The notes under the pieces are model-generated. The model had not been told where the DNA came from and did not search any database. It saw only the letters and a list, made by a program, of their open reading frames with translations. A DNA stretch of 64,000 nt from Allolobophora icterica (taxonomy: Eukaryota; Annelida; Clitellata; Crassiclitellata; Lumbricidae), in contig OY744615.1 of the NCBI GenBank assembly GCA_963556255.1, positions 47,312,812 to 47,376,811 of the forward strand, given 5' to 3'. Shown piece by piece: positions 1-10,659 of this stretch; position 1 is the first letter of the stretch; every line of letters starts with the position of its first letter. The position numbers and the translations under genes are program-made.

Positions 1-430
1 AGAGTGAAGTCTTTAGAGCAGAGAAGAAAGCGGTGGACGAGTCACAAGGAAGAGACCGCAGCTCAGGAGGAAGTCCAGTCGAAATTGTGGGTCCAGCGAC
101 GGAGAGAGCGTACTGCTGCATCATAGCGGTGGGTGCGAAAGGAACAGAAAGGTCACCACGGGTGGTAGAGCGAAGAAAGCGGTGACCAGGTGGAACAGAA
201 GCACGAGAACAGAGCTCGCGCAGATAGGAGGGAGCACGGCCAAACTGTGCCAGACAATGGAGGCAACCCGGTAGACAATGCGTTGCGAGACTGATAACCA
301 TGGAAAACATACCGCATGTCTTCAGAGACATGGCCAAATTTAGGAATGCGCCCGACCAAGCGCGCTGCGAAACGCAGTACGCGTTCGAGGCAGTTCAGTC
401 GAGTGACATAGAGGGTGATGCAATGCAAAT
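1..430 (-). pseudogene. decayed L2-like LINE, C-terminal part of ORF2
   Basis: Read on the minus strand from about 428 down, the frame gives a stretch containing RLNCLERVLRFAARLVGRIP and then KFGHVSEDMRYV. This matches in order the post-RT region of the better preserved L2-like element at 34.6-37.0 kb, which reads SILNAAARLIGGIMKFAHIS. Near 285 the frame shifts. In another frame the similarity continues, with LPPELRSLP-like and F..ALKTSL-like stretches that correspond to the end of LINE ORF2. No catalytic RT motif remains and the copy runs off the window edge. The clade (L2 versus another CR1-group clade) is inferred from similarity to the other copy only. Confidence 0.6.
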
Positions 431-1034
431 CTTAGATCCTATAAGTAAATGTTTCTTTGAAGTCGTTTGAGTGGAGAAAAGGCATCGCAATAGTTTTAGC
501 TCACGGCCGGTATCTTATATCGCATCTTCTTCACGCCGTCAAACAAGTTCATCCGTAGCTCTGCCAGCAGATCTGGAACGACAGGAGTCCTTCTGAGATC
601 GCTGTTCCACTGGAGGAGGGACTGAGGAAGGTGCGACAAGGAGATGGATCGTTGTGATCACGGAGTCTACAGAGGCCGTCTACCATGCGTCCAGAGAATC
701 CTGCAATCTACTAGCCCACGATGAGTTCACCTACGAAACGAAAGAGTCTTCGCAACACAGCGGAATGCGTCCATCGTTGGAATTCTGAATGACGCCCTTC
801 AACGATTACATCGATCCATGCATCCATCGATCCCATAGAACATTAAGACTGCGAGAGTAACATGTGCGATGTTTACTGCAAGATCGCATCATGGTCTCTT
901 CTGTGGTCCTAGTCTTCGTGAAACCATGAAATGTGGTCCGAAAATCGTTGACTCATATTTTCTAAAGCGCTACTTTAAAGTTTAGCGCATAGCATCAGTT
1001 TATTCGTCAGCTGCAATTATTCACATATTGCAAT
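431..1034. other. no gene recognised; repeat-derived
   Basis: I see no coding signal here. Positions about 885-990 (TGGTCTCTTCTGTGGTCCT and then TTTAGCGCATAG) recur at 9187-9255 and, more weakly, at 34150-34245, so at least this part is dispersed repeat. Confidence 0.5.
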
Positions 1035-1480
1035 TGGCCAGTCCGTTGCCTATATAGCTTCAGGTGAAAATACTTTAAAGGTGTCTAAAGAGAGCGATCT
1101 AAACAGTCACCAACCATAACTCATGCCTATATGGCATTGATATTATTATATAGTTATATTTCCCATGGTGTCTTAACTTATAACTTCCGTAAAACATCAT
1201 TTAAAGGTGTCTAAACAGAGCTAAACGACATCACTAATATTAACCATTTATGGCAATATGACTGATACACATATTGTGATAAAATGGTTCGATACAAATT
1301 AAGCATTATTTCGCAATGATTGTCCCGCACATGAAATATTAAAGTAAAAAATCTTAATAGACATTCCAAATGCATAAGAGATTCTCAATCTTGTAATTCC
1401 AATGTCAAAAAGAACTTCAGCAATAAATGTACAATACGTGTAACTATAATTATAATTATGACATAAAGTCCTTATTCTAG
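1035..1480 (+). repeat. dispersed TATA-GGTGT modules
   Basis: Two copies of the dispersed module seen throughout the window: CCTATATAG, about 24 nt, then TTTAAAGGTGTCTAAA and AGAGCGATCTAAAC (near 1050-1105), and a second TTTAAAGGTGTCTAAA near 1200. The stretch GATAAAATGGTTCGATACAA (about 1278) recurs at 7220 and 30848. Function unknown. Confidence 0.5.
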
Positions 1481-2118
1481 TTTTGCAAGTTTGGAATGAT
1501 CATTTATTAATCTTCAATCATTCAATCAAACAAATATCCGTTTATTTCTTCAAACCAGTTAACTCAACGCAATTGGTAACAATCGTCGATAAGATTAATT
1601 AAAATGATAAGAAATCTCTCAACTGACAATAACTCATTACACTGCAAATACAATTTACGATATAAAACCCTCGATATAAAGTTTTTGTCATTCTTAGTTG
1701 GAAGGGAAAACCGTGTGACCGGTGGCGAAGAAGATAAAAAGTGTGTAAGGGCAAAGAATATTTTGTGAGTTTGAGGCCAATGCTTTAAATAGCCGGTCAT
1801 TTGCCAAGCGAGCGAGATTGTCTGCTTTCTTAAAAGAGCCTATAAATTCTGCTCTTTTTTCTTGACTCAGGTAACCACACCGTGAGCGGTAGGCATGCAT
1901 AATTGAGGACATCGTGGTTGCTCTTGCAATATCATGCAGTGTTTCCCGATGGAAAGCCATATGGTCGAAGGACTCTCAGTGCATAGAGGGATGAAGATGA
2001 GGCCATAAGGACTGCATCCATTTTAGTGACATCTTATGGCAACATCTACCGTTATAATCATATCATGCATCAATAATCATTTCACAGGCAGCAATACATA
2101 GGCAATGTACTAGTATCA
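1481..2118. other. no gene recognised
   Basis: AT-rich sequence with short open stretches that overlap on both frames and show no family similarity I recognise. The part around 2010-2045 (GACATCTTATGGCAACATCT) is a fragment of an A-type module. Confidence 0.4.
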
Positions 2119-2192
2119 GTTTAACGACACTGTGTGATAACAAAGATCACTAGCGTCGCCCTCCTCCTTCATCAGGACTTGGGACTGGCACT
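2119..2192 (-). repeat. B-type LINE/SINE 3' end with hairpin
   Basis: On the plus strand it begins GTTTAACGACACTGTG, continues through AACAAAGATCACTAGCGTCGCC and ends GGACTTGGGACTGGCACT. The natural strand is minus. It is one of more than fifteen B copies in the window. The outer hairpin stem here is CGACACT / AGCGTCG-like, with one pair lost. Confidence 0.7.
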
Positions 2193-3260
2193 AAACCTAA
2201 TGCACGGATGCACAGTCTTATTAAAAATTGTGTAATCAATTGCTTTTAAATGTAGTTTCCTGTGTCTAACGACGTCTTGAGCCGTTGACGTACACCTTGG
2301 GCAGTCAGTGATTTTGTAGAAACTTGGGCACGAATGGATCCGGATTTTAAGGCAACAAAGACCGTTGGCGTCGAGAGAAATTTTTTGTGGCATTAATATA
2401 GGGCTGCTTTTACCTATAAGGCCTATCACACTTAAGAAGATGTGTAATTGAAAACCCCACTCACCTCGCTTATTTGCTACTAACAGACTTAATAGTATCT
2501 TCATGATTTAACGGTTACTTATGGCTATTGTACTTTCCGTTGATTGAAGACCCTGTAGAGTTAAATAAGATGGATTGCATTATATATACTAAAGTATATG
2601 ATTTAACGACACTTGAAGCCATTTACGTTTATGTAGTCCAAGTTTCTTATGTCTATAACATAATTACAAGGCAATGCAGCACCATTGTGTATAAATGCTA
2701 GGTAGTCTCCATATATAATGTCAGTAATATCCTTTAAAAAGGTGTACTATTTTAAGTCTATAAAATATGTTTTAAGGTGTTTAAGGGACTGTTCTTAATC
2801 CGTTCTCTTGTCTGGTCTCCATTTGCACGCCCTAGCCAACCTATGCATGGCATGAATACATCGACAGCAGTTGAGAAGAAAGGGAGATGGCTTGTTGCCT
2901 TAGAAAACCATGTTCACAGCGCTTTTCAAAGGTTTAAAATACGCGTTATAAATTTGTCTTAACTGTGTTAACTCTAACATTTCGAGCCAGTATTCATGCT
3001 TCTTATCGGGATGAATTTAGACTGCTTGGTTAAAAGTTTCCTTATTCTGAGAGATCATTTAAAAGCTTTTGCTATGACTTATACTTGTATACGGCGAATG
3101 CACAGATTTACAAAGGCGTGTAAAGATCTGTTCTGAACAGTAGTTCCATTGTTTAACGACGTCTTATGGATACCAGGGCCGTTGACGTCGACCTCACCTT
3201 ACTCAAAATGTAGGCCTGTAAGTCAACGTGCATGAAAGATTATTAAGAAGTCAGCGCTTC
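2193..3260. other. dispersed module debris, no gene
   Basis: Contains A-type fragments (TTTAACGACACTTGAAGCC near 2600; AACGACGTC...GCCGTTGACG near 2268 and 3158-3190) and GGTGT modules near 2740, 2776 and 3112. The open frames present are short and unsupported. Confidence 0.4.
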
Positions 3261-3263
3261 TAC

Positions 3264-3600
3264 ATATACATATATGGCTAATGCAGAGTTTTACAAAGGT
3301 GTGCAAATAGCTGATGTTCGGAACCATAGCGCCGTTGATGTCGAAAGGAAGAACTGTTTTGAACAGATCTCTCCGTTCGAATTGCACAGTACACAACTGA
3401 ACAATGTGATGGGGATTTTGAAGTCAATAGGCTTCGTGTATCTTTTCGTTCAAGCGTCTTACCTCTACTGGATCAACTGCATTGGTGTCCTGTTGAATTC
3501 AGAATAACACTTAAACTGGCATGCATCACCTAGAAAATCCACACAACGAGTACTCCCAACTATATGTATACCTTCAACCACTACTCTTTCCTCACCTTCC
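3264..3600 (+). pseudogene. module plus decayed LINE C-terminal fragment
   Basis: A GGTGT module (ATATGGCTAATGCAGAG, then TTTTACAAAGGTGTGC) leads into an A-type block (GCCGTTGATGTCGAAAGG). That is followed by GAACAGATCTCTCCGTTCG, AACTGAACAATG and a LINE remnant with TGGTGTCCTGTTGAATTCAG. The remnant corresponds to the LHWLPVEFRIR region seen at 37.95-38.2 kb and on the minus strand at 41.2-41.5 kb. The same order of blocks recurs at five places, so it moved as one unit. There is no intact frame. Confidence 0.5.
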
Positions 3601-3935
3601 GCCACGCAGTATGCACACTTGTGGTATGGGTGTTTTGTGAAATCGAGGATCAACCAAAACACCCATGGCTCTCGGACTTTGCGCCCATAAAAACAAATTT
3701 GTCATAATAATGGATGGATCTCTATGATTTAAAGATGTCTCTGCAGCAGCAAAGGCTGTTAACGTCGATAAGAATTTGTGCACTGTTCCATCGTAACACT
3801 GATTGTGGTTGAATATACATAAGAAAACTTAAATATTTCTTCATTTAAGATCATTATAATACGCTTAAAATAGGTGTTTGTTTCAAGGCTACAAGACGTG
3901 TATTTGAAAAGGTGTGCAAAGCGTGCTATAAGGAG

Positions 3936-4322
3936 GATTTTGTTCCTCCCCCTATTTCTCTTCCTCCCCTCTCCTCCTCTTTTTTCTCCTCTCTCCCCAT
4001 CCTCCTCCTCCTTCTGGTCCGTTTATAGGCTTTGAGAAGAGGAAGGGATGGCGGAGTTAGTTCTGATGACATAATAATTGACCCCTTCAGAGTAACAGCG
4101 GACGAAGTTCTTATAATTATAATCCTATACACTTGGTCCACTGTTATTCTGAAGGAATATGTCGGATATCTGAACGGTGAAAAACAGGGCATGCAGACCG
4201 GAAGGATATCAGGCGATAGTCTATCTCGACGGCGGCGCATAGACAACACTGGCCAACCAATCAACCCACTCACCCACCCACCCTCTGCTTGCCTTGACCT
4301 CCTCCTTGTCTACCCTCCGCTG
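3936..4322 (+). repeat. family E repeat with polypyrimidine tract
   Basis: A TCC-rich tract (3940-4017) is followed by GGTCCGTTTATAGGC, GATGGCGGAGTTAGTT, a TCGGATATCTGAACGG block and a C-rich end (CCACTCACCCACCCACC). The same order appears at 21066-21362 and in part at 40846-41045. Only the pyrimidine tract varies strongly in length. Confidence 0.65.
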
Positions 4323-4429
4323 CCATAATCTTCTATGCGACTGTTCCACTGTAGACTACTTCTATAGTTACGTGGCAAGTGTTTGGTTACATTTCAACCA
4401 ACCTGTTCAGTGTTCAACCCCCTCTACTT

Positions 4430-4565
4430 CAGTCCTGATTCGTTTCCTAGGGGGTGCAGGTGGAGCAGAAATCTCGAACAAAATGTCTACCCTGGCGGGG
4501 ATTTCAACCTGCGACGTCTCGACCTTGAACCCCGACCTCTCGACTAACAATCCAGTAGGTTAACA
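4430..4565 (-). repeat. SINE2 head, tRNA-related
   Basis: On the minus strand it reads TACTGGATTGTTAGTCGAG, then AGGTCGGGGTTCAAGG, then GAGATTTCTGCTCCACCTGC. These are the A-box region, B-box region and body of the SINE2 family seen best at 52.1 and 55.6 kb. Confidence 0.55.
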
Positions 4566-4643
4566 ACAACACTATCGAGCACACTCATTGCCATTATCTC
4601 AGCTTCAATTCTAAGCACCATTCACCATAGCAGTCAGTCTGTT

Positions 4644-4768
4644 CGTCCGTCCGTCCGTCCGTCCGTCCGTCCGTCCGTCCGTCCGTCCGTCCGTCCGTCC
4701 GTCCGTCCGTCCGTCCGTCTGTCTGTCTGTCTGTCCGTATGTCGGTCTGTCTATCCGTCTGTCTGTCT
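4644..4768. repeat. (CCGT)n/(CTGT)n microsatellite
   Basis: Nearly pure CCGT repeats grading into CTGT and CTAT variants at the 3' side, as expected for decay from one edge. Confidence 0.95.
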
Positions 4769-5130
4769 CCTATACATCTTGACCTAAAACCGAATCTGAC
4801 ATTTTCTGTCTATCCAGTTTGTTCTGACTGAGCTCCTTTGAATATGGAAAGCAGTAAAATTTAAATTTTTTTTCAATTAAAAACATTCAAACAGATAAAT
4901 TTTGTCAATTTTTAAAATCTTTCTTTTACGTATTTAAGCGCTAGAATCGGCTAGATGGCAGCATGAAACTAATAATACGCGGATTTATGGCAACAAATTT
5001 CTTTTGCATAGATTTGTTTCTGGCACAATTTTTAGTGGTGGTCCGCGACCGAGCACAAAAGTTATAAGTGCTTCTTCAGTCTCAAAAGGATGAGAACCGC
5101 TGTACAAAACGACTCTAACTGTTTGGTTAG
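4769..5130. other. no feature recognised
   Basis: AT-rich, without repeats that I can match elsewhere in the window. Confidence 0.4.
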
Positions 5131-5136
5131 TTACTG

Positions 5137-5210
5137 CTTAACGACGCTGTGTCAGAATAAAGATGATTAGCTTCTCCCTCCTCCTGTATCCAGCTTTGGA
5201 CTGGCACTAC
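5137..5210 (-). repeat. B-type 3' end with hairpin
   Basis: Plus-strand text GCTTAACGACGCTGTGTCAG, AAGATGATTAGC and CAGCTTTGGACTGGCACTAC. Preceded by GGTTAGTTACT, a short form of the tandem tail typical of B copies (natural strand minus). Confidence 0.7.
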
Positions 5211-5740
5211 CAAAGCACGGACAGTGAGGCAATGATTAAATGAGTGCATCCAAAAGTTTGACAACATCTTATAACGGCGTCAAAACCGCTGTTTGTTTCC
5301 TACTCCTATACGAAGAAAACCAGCAAGCTGGACTTGAGATCGCGCGTGTTCTACTTTTACTTATAAGGCAAATGGAAGCCTTAAGAAAGGTGTGGAACGA
5401 AATGTGGTATCTTTCCGTACTTAACATCGTGTGGCTGTCAGGGTCGTTGACGTCGACTTTTCCGACGTTTAGACCTAAAAATCTCTCAAAAACTGAAATT
5501 TTTCTTCAAACATTAGATAAAGTTAATGTGTATACAAAGATAATGCGTTTGACGCATTCATAAGTCTAGCAGAATTTTTAAACCCCAAAAAGACAATAAA
5601 AAAACCCAAAACGATGAACGAAGATTAAAAAAACTCTCATAAACAAAAATTTCCTGGAAAGGTTTCTACGCGAAACGACACCATTTTTTAACCCCCACCG
5701 ATGTCATAAAAGTGATGTTATGAACAACCCCTAAGCAGTA
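5211..5740. other. module debris, no gene
   Basis: Contains a weak GGTGT module (TTATAAGGCAAATGG, then AAGAAAGGTGTGG near 5365-5397) and an A-type block (GGGTCGTTGACGTCGAC near 5438). The open frame over it translates repeat sequence. Confidence 0.4.
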
Positions 5741-5749
5741 ATAGTTTCA

Positions 5750-5819
5750 GTTTAACGACACTGTGATAACAAAGATCACTAACGTCGCCCTCCTTTACCA
5801 GGCTTAGGACTGGCACTAC
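5750..5819 (-). repeat. B-type 3' end with hairpin
   Basis: GTTTAACGACACTGTGATAAC, CACTAACGTCGCCC and GGCTTAGGACTGGCACTAC on the plus strand. Natural strand minus. Confidence 0.65.
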
Positions 5820-6320
5820 GGTACCAGTGAAGCGACGTATAGAGGAGACGAGTTTGTGTAGACTCGATGCATCAGGAGACAGATTTTGAAGGTGATGCGA
5901 GCTTGTTTGGGAAGCCAGTGCAGTTCCAGGGGACCACGTCACCCCGGCCCTGAAGTGCCAGTCCTAGACCACTTATACAGCACTATGATTATAAACTGTC
6001 ACTACTAGGTACACCTGATGGCTATGCCGAAATCCAACTTAAACTCAACAGAAAGTTCTTCATAGAAGTCTCTACGTCCTAGACACCTGTCTATTGGGCA
6101 ACGAGTCTTCCCACCGTCACTTGTCTCTCGCTCCATTTCCGTGTGTGGCATACCAGCCTCACAGGCATATTCTCATGCATCACGGGGTAAGTTTCCTTCG
6201 CGACCTGATCAGCAGAGTGGACCCATCAGTTAGTAACCTTGCCCTGCTGTTTCATACGGACCTGTGTATTCACTTCCCACTACTGGAACTGTCCTGTCTT
6301 ACGCGCACCTGAACAAATCC
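5820..6320. other. no gene recognised
   Basis: No coding or repeat family is recognised beyond the flanking B copy. Short frames here have no supporting motif. Confidence 0.4.
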
Positions 6321-6324
6321 TGGT

Positions 6325-6760
6325 CAGATTGTTCGGGTAATTCCCCGAACTGAAGAGCTTGCGGTTAGTTCCGGAAGTTGAGAGTTAACGCTTAGTCCGC
6401 GAGAGTATCTGTGACCGTTAGGTAGCCGATCTTAGATTTGCGGTAGATCGCGGGTGTAGCTATGACCGTCGTTAGGTAGCCAAAAGAGAGCTTCGCGGGT
6501 AGACCGCGATTTAAGATTTTGCGGTAATTCCCGCGAATTAAGAGTTCTCTCGCTCCCACGAGTAGAGATTAAAACGGGTAGTTACCCGATCTTATCGAAC
6601 GGCACCAACGGGGTCTTTTCCCCATATTTGTCGAACTGAACCAACTGGGGTCACCCTCCCCGTAGATATCGAACGGCACCAACGGGGTCTTTCCCCATAT
6701 AAATTTTGTCTAACGGAACCAACGGGGTCTTCTCCGTACATATAGAAAGTTGGATCCCGA
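6325..6760. repeat. hairpin-rich degenerate tandem array
   Basis: A run of short inverted repeats with different stem bases but similar spacing: GTTCGGG/CCCGAAC (6331-6350), CGCGG/CCGCG (6494-6508), GCGG/CCGC (6521-6534), CTCG/CGAG (6549-6562), CGGGTA/TACCCG (6575-6588) and GGGG/CCCC (6610-6623). Several units share GGTAATTCCC-like loops followed by GAATTAAGAG-like linkers. From 6595 a unit of about 37-40 bp beginning TCGAACGGCACCAACGGGGT occurs four times in diverged form. It may belong to a solo LTR or an untranslated leader; I could not find matching ends. Confidence 0.55.
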
Positions 6761-6985
6761 GACAAAACTTTATAGTGTTGCCCTCTTACCCCAGCGGCTA
6801 ACCTGAACCTCCACTGGCAGGAACTGTCACTATCGGAAAAGATAGAGACCAGTCATTTTACATTGAAAATAGACAAGGCAGTGACTCCGCTAACTTGAGA
6901 CGTAGAATTGGGCTGGGTTCAACCCTGTCCCACGTAGAGTTGGCGTCCGGGCGGAGGCTACAACACTTATATAGTGACAACTGAA
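6761..6985. other. unassigned flank of the hairpin array
   Basis: Single-copy in this window. It includes GAGTTGGCGTCCGGGCGG near 6938, which resembles a sequence following an LTR, but no LTR pair was found. Confidence 0.3.
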
Positions 6986-6989
6986 GTGC

Positions 6990-7110
6990 TGGATGGACAT
7001 TTTATGGCAACAAAGGCCGTTGACGTCGACAGAAATAATGTTGAACAGTTTTCATAACGTCGTTTTATGACGTCAAAGGCCGTTTACGACAATTCTAAAC
7101 TACAAATAAA
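6990..7110 (-). repeat. A-type and C-type hairpin 3' ends in tandem
   Basis: An A copy (TTATGGCAACAAAGGCC, GTTGACGTCGACAG) is followed by a C copy (TAACGTCGTTTTATGACGTC, AAAGGCCGTTTACGACAATTC). Both are on the minus strand when read in the natural direction. Confidence 0.65.
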
Positions 7111-7560
7111 CAATGCTGAGAAAAAGGGAAACTTAAAGCGTACGAAAAACATCTTTTAAAGGTGTCAAAACAGAACTTTACAATGAAGTAAGAAAATCTT
7201 TAAGATACTTGTACTGTGATAAGACAATGTTTGATACAAATTAAACAATATTTTGTAGCACTTGTCATACACGAGAAATTTTAAATATAAAGAAATATAT
7301 TCAAACAGTTAAAGATACGTTTCTCTGTCACGTGATACAAACTTGATAATAAAAGAGAACCGCAACTTCTCCCAGATTCTCAATCTATTGCTTTTAATTT
7401 TAGCACAGTCTCATTAATACTGGTTTGTTATAGGCGGAACAATATTATTTCTAACTGCAGCAAGAATATTTATAGCCGTATGAAAGCCTTTAAAAGAGGT
7501 GCCTTAGACATCAGAAATATTCATGTATATATTATTTGGTTTTAACATCAGGTAGGTAGT
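7111..7560. other. dispersed repeat, no gene
   Basis: Similar in order to 1200-1480 and 30740-31060 (AGGTGT module, CAGAACTTTACAATG, GATACAAATTAA, AGAAATATT...). It appears to be an older dispersed unit. No coding signal. Confidence 0.45.
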
Positions 7561-7563
7561 TTC

Positions 7564-7635
7564 TGTTTAACGAAGCCATATCATAACGAAGGTAATTAGC
7601 TTCGCCCTCCCTTCCATCCCTGCTTTGGACTGGCA
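7564..7635 (-). repeat. B-type 3' end, diverged
   Basis: CTGTTTAACGAAGCCATATC, TAATTAGCTTCGCCC and TGCTTTGGACTGGCA. The outer stem is CGAAGCC/AGCTTCG, so most pairs are kept although both sides differ from other B copies. Confidence 0.6.
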
Positions 7636-7913
7636 TCTCTCAAAGGAATAATTCAGCGGAAAGTGTTCTAAATGTCAGTTAATTGTCATTACAAGCTAAT
7701 TGATTGGTTATTTTTCAACGTTGTTCGATTCTTCCACTGCGTCGTTGCATCTGTGCAAAGCACTCAATGCTTAATCATATAATATTATAATATTATATTA
7801 TAATATTATTATATATTAGGCTATATATAATTTCAAGTGTGTGACACAATTGGTTAAGGAGCTCTGTAAACACCTTTAAACAGTTTCTATAAATGCCATA
7901 TAGGTATTTGTGT

Positions 7914-8154
7914 GGGCGTGGTGGCTCAGTGGTAAGTTCGGCGCCTTGTGACCGGAGGGTTGCAGCTTCGAATCCCACTCTAGCCGCTGCGTACGGACCT
8001 TGGGCAAGTCCATCACTCGCAATTGCTCGTGGCGCTTCGGCGTGAAAATTCCGGCACAGTATCAAATGCTGTAGTCGGGAGCGCCTCTGACTAGTAGTAG
8101 ACTTGAGCAGGCGCTATAAAAATATCCGAAATAAATAAATAAATGCGACACAAT
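7914..8154 (+). repeat. SINE1, tRNA-derived, L2-like tail
   Basis: The head begins GGGCGTGGTGGCTCAGTGG, with an A-box match (TGGCTCAGTGG, 7922-7932) and a B-box match (GCTTCGAATCC, 7965-7975) at tRNA-like spacing. The body ends with GGGAGCGCCTCTGA and GGCGCTATAAAAATATCCG followed by (AAAT)n. The block GGGAGCGCCTCTG is shared with the 3' end of the L2-like LINE at 34.65 kb. The second copy at 14828 is nearly identical, so the family is fairly young. It is inserted inside a GGTGT module. Confidence 0.85.
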
Positions 8155-8989
8155 AACCAGTTGTTTAGAACTCGCTATTTAGACACCTTTAAAAATTAGG
8201 TACATAAGCTATATAAGATTGGAAATGTCATCCATTACATATCTGGTAGTCTTAGCTTCATTTTCGTCCAAACGTTGTTATCGCTTTCCCATCTGTTTGG
8301 GATAAGGGTAGAAATACAAAGTCGATATCGGTGAAATATTTTTCGATTATCATTGAAACGGCCTCCTTCAAGCTATAAAACTTGTTCCTGGGTATCCTCT
8401 GAAAAATTCAATACGCATTTTTCAAAAGTTTGCCCAGTGAAGAGTGGCAGCACTCAGTACGCAATGAGTACGGGCTCGATCATACTCCTTTTCTGAGACC
8501 ATTGCTGTGTATGGTCCTTGAACAAGTCCTTTACTCACATTTGCTGCGCGTCATCGTTTAGTGCTTATTCGTTAGGTAGTTGCGCTTAATAAATGCGCAA
8601 TAATAAAAATCCATAAACGGGTTGCACTTCTTGGAGAAGCAACTCTGGTCCTATTTCGTCCTCTAAAGTTATCTTCGAATTGCTTTATTAAAATCAAAAC
8701 CAATCAGCTTGGCTAGTTTCTCCTGAAACAAATTTCATGTTGAATGATCAGGTTACCAATGCCTATAGGGCAGTGGGTAACTGACTTTGAAAGGTTTAAA
8801 ATGATGTGGGACTTACTAGTTCTAACGAAGTTCCCTTCGTGTCCCGTGCCTATATAGCCTCGGTCAACTTCATTTTAAAGGTGTCTAATGAGTGTCATAA
8901 GAATTTCGCATTGTGTCTTATTCCTATATATAGGTATCATTGACAAATTGTTCGAAGGTGTCTAAAGTGAGCGCTCTAAACAATCGGGA
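8155..8989. other. dispersed modules, no gene
   Basis: Contains GGTGT modules at about 8850-8900 and 8930-8985 (both with CTATATAG-type blocks upstream) and AT-rich filler. The block GGAGAAGCAACTCTGGTCC near 8630 recurs near 9340. No gene recognised. Confidence 0.45.
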
Positions 8990-9255
8990 TGGATGGCAAC
9001 AAAGGTCGTTGACGTCGACAGAATTTGTTTGCGTATACAGTTCTCACTGTTCCTGTGGCACAATGAAACTCTTACCAATCGAGTAACGTGTCCCATTTAC
9101 AGCATTGTTAATGCAATTTCAAAATAGTCTGAATCGAGCGCTCCAGCCGATCGACTACTGTGAATTCATTTATAAATCCTTTTGCCCTGGTCTCTTCTGT
9201 GGTCCTCGTCTTCCGCAGCACGTTAACGATGAAGTTTTAGCGCATAGAACCAGCT
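8990..9255 (-). repeat. A-type 3' end plus upstream module
   Basis: GGATGGATGG (tail), GCAACAAAGGTCGTTGACG, TCTCACTGTTCCTGTGGCAC, ACCAATCGAGTAACGTGTCCC and a weak GGTGT block near 9120. The same order is present at 33930-34245 and, inverted, at 47630-47860. Compared with those, this copy has lost the TTTAACGACATCTT arm, apparently by deletion between two ATGG repeats. Confidence 0.65.
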
Positions 9256-9796
9256 TCACTAACGTTTAATCTTAGTCATTTGATTGTGGCACTTAATTAA
9301 TGCGCTATAATGATAACCCATAAACGGATTGCAGTTATTGGAGAAGGAACTCTGGTCCTTCTATTTCGTCCTTTAAATCTTTCTTCGAGATGTTTTTTAA
9401 TAAAATCGAACTCACTTTACTCGACTGTAGTCTGATGAGAGTTTGCTTTTGCCTTGAACTCTATTTCAAAACCTCTAATTATGGTTTGCTGTCGTTGAAT
9501 ATGCATGAGGAAGTGTGATGAGACGGGACACGATGGATAACAAGCTGAATTATTTCTAGAAAACACTCTGAAACTAAATCATCAGTTCATTTGTCATACG
9601 ATTTCGTTAGACTGTTGGTAGCAATAAAACTACCTGTTTTACAACTAAAATTGAAATTGATGGAGTCTTTGGAATAAATACTACTGCAAATGAAATTCTA
9701 ATTTAGTTTTCGATTGAATGGGGGAAATTTCATGCAATTTTCACCTCAGCATGAAAATATAAGAGATTAATTTGCGCTCATTATCATTCCAAAAGT
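9256..9796. other. no gene recognised
   Basis: AT-rich with a partial duplication of 8560-8660 (ACTTAATTAATGCGC... versus GCTTAATAAATGCGC..., followed by CATAAACGG). Confidence 0.4.
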
Positions 9797-9890
9797 TTAA
9801 CGACATCTTATGGCAACAAAGGCCGTTGACGTCGACAGAAATAATATTATTTTGAATAGTTCTCACCGTTCCTATAGCACAATGCAAAAT
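9797..9890 (-). repeat. A-type hairpin 3' end
   Basis: AAAGTTTAACGACATCTTATG, ACAAAGGCCGTTGACGTCG and TTCTCACCGTTCCTATAGC. The tail (ATTATCATTCC) is of the kind usually seen with C copies, so stem and tail types can be mixed. Confidence 0.7.
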
Positions 9891-10139
9891 ACTTTTACAT
9901 TATACAGCCCATAATAGTTTCCCCCTCGGTATCTTAGAAATGCCCAGAGAAAAAGAAAAATCTTCTGTAACGGCATATTATTTTTTAAATATTATGGATT
10001 TATTAATAAAAAGAAATAAATTAATACCTAAGAACCCGTACGATCACAGGTACCTCGCTCTCTGTCTCATGAGGCTACTTATGCATCCTTATACATGCTT
10101 TTGTAACAAGCAGGCTGGATCACTGCAGTGTGATCTTGG
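9891..10139. other. dispersed block, no gene
   Basis: Positions 9915-9985 (CCTCGGTATCTTAGAAATGC, AAAAATCTTCTGTAACGGC) recur at 31260-31320 and 46955-47000. No gene recognised. Confidence 0.4.
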
Positions 10140-10640
10140 TTGGTCTGCCGCTTGGATTGATTGGCCGCCTTGACCGGGTTCTTCAGTCAGCTTCTCGGCT
10201 TATTGGACGCATCCCTTAATACGCCCCTATTTCTGCATACATGCGTGATGTGCTGCATTGGCTCCCTGTCCTGCAGTGTATCTGCTATAAGGTTGCTGTA
10301 CTGGTATGGCGCTGTCTCGTAGGCAGTGCCCCGGCCTATCTGTGTGAGCTCTGCCACCCAGTCTCTGATTCAGTTGGTCGGCATGCTCTTCGGTCTTCTT
10401 CTGGGGAGAACATTTAATCCCTCGGGCTCGCTCCACAAATAGGCAACGCCGGGCTTTCTCTATACCTTGGCCATCCATTTGGAATGGTCTTCCGTTAGAG
10501 CTTCGCCTTCTCCCCAGGGTACACATCTGCTTTTTTCAAGCTGCTCAAATCTAATCTCTATTGCCGTGGCTGGGCTGGGAGCGCTTCTGAGTAGGTTTCA
10601 TGAAGGTGCGCTATATTAATATTTGAATGAATGAATGAAT
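10140..10640 (+). pseudogene. L2-like LINE 3' end with (TGAA)n tail
   Basis: The plus-strand translation, with stops and frame changes, contains LDRVLQSASRLIGRIP, then MRDVLHWLPV, then KVAVLVWRCLVGSAPAYL and a final FFKLLKSNL. This is the post-RT domain of L2-type ORF2 and matches the 34.65-37 kb element in order. After the coding part comes GGGAGCGCTTCTGAGTAGG, GCGCTATATTAATATTTG and a TGAA tandem tail, a typical L2 3' end. At least two stops interrupt it, so it is dead. Confidence 0.75.
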
Positions 10641-10659
10641 TGAATGAAGGAAAAAAGTA

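Noticed and set aside
4032..4563. Overlapping frames of 90-115 codons on both strands
   Set aside because: They translate the family E repeat and a SINE2 head; the same repeats elsewhere do not keep the frames open.
5950..6989. CTGAAGTGC at 5950 and 6981 as a 9-bp target duplication around the hairpin array
   Set aside because: The first copy is part of a B-like block and the second is part of the sequence normally beside A copies (compare 42715-42735 inverted), so the identity is likely coincidence.
7914..7985. A functional tRNA gene at the SINE1 head
   Set aside because: A and B boxes are present, but the acceptor and other stems do not fold as a complete tRNA, and the sequence continues into a SINE body repeated at 14.8 kb.
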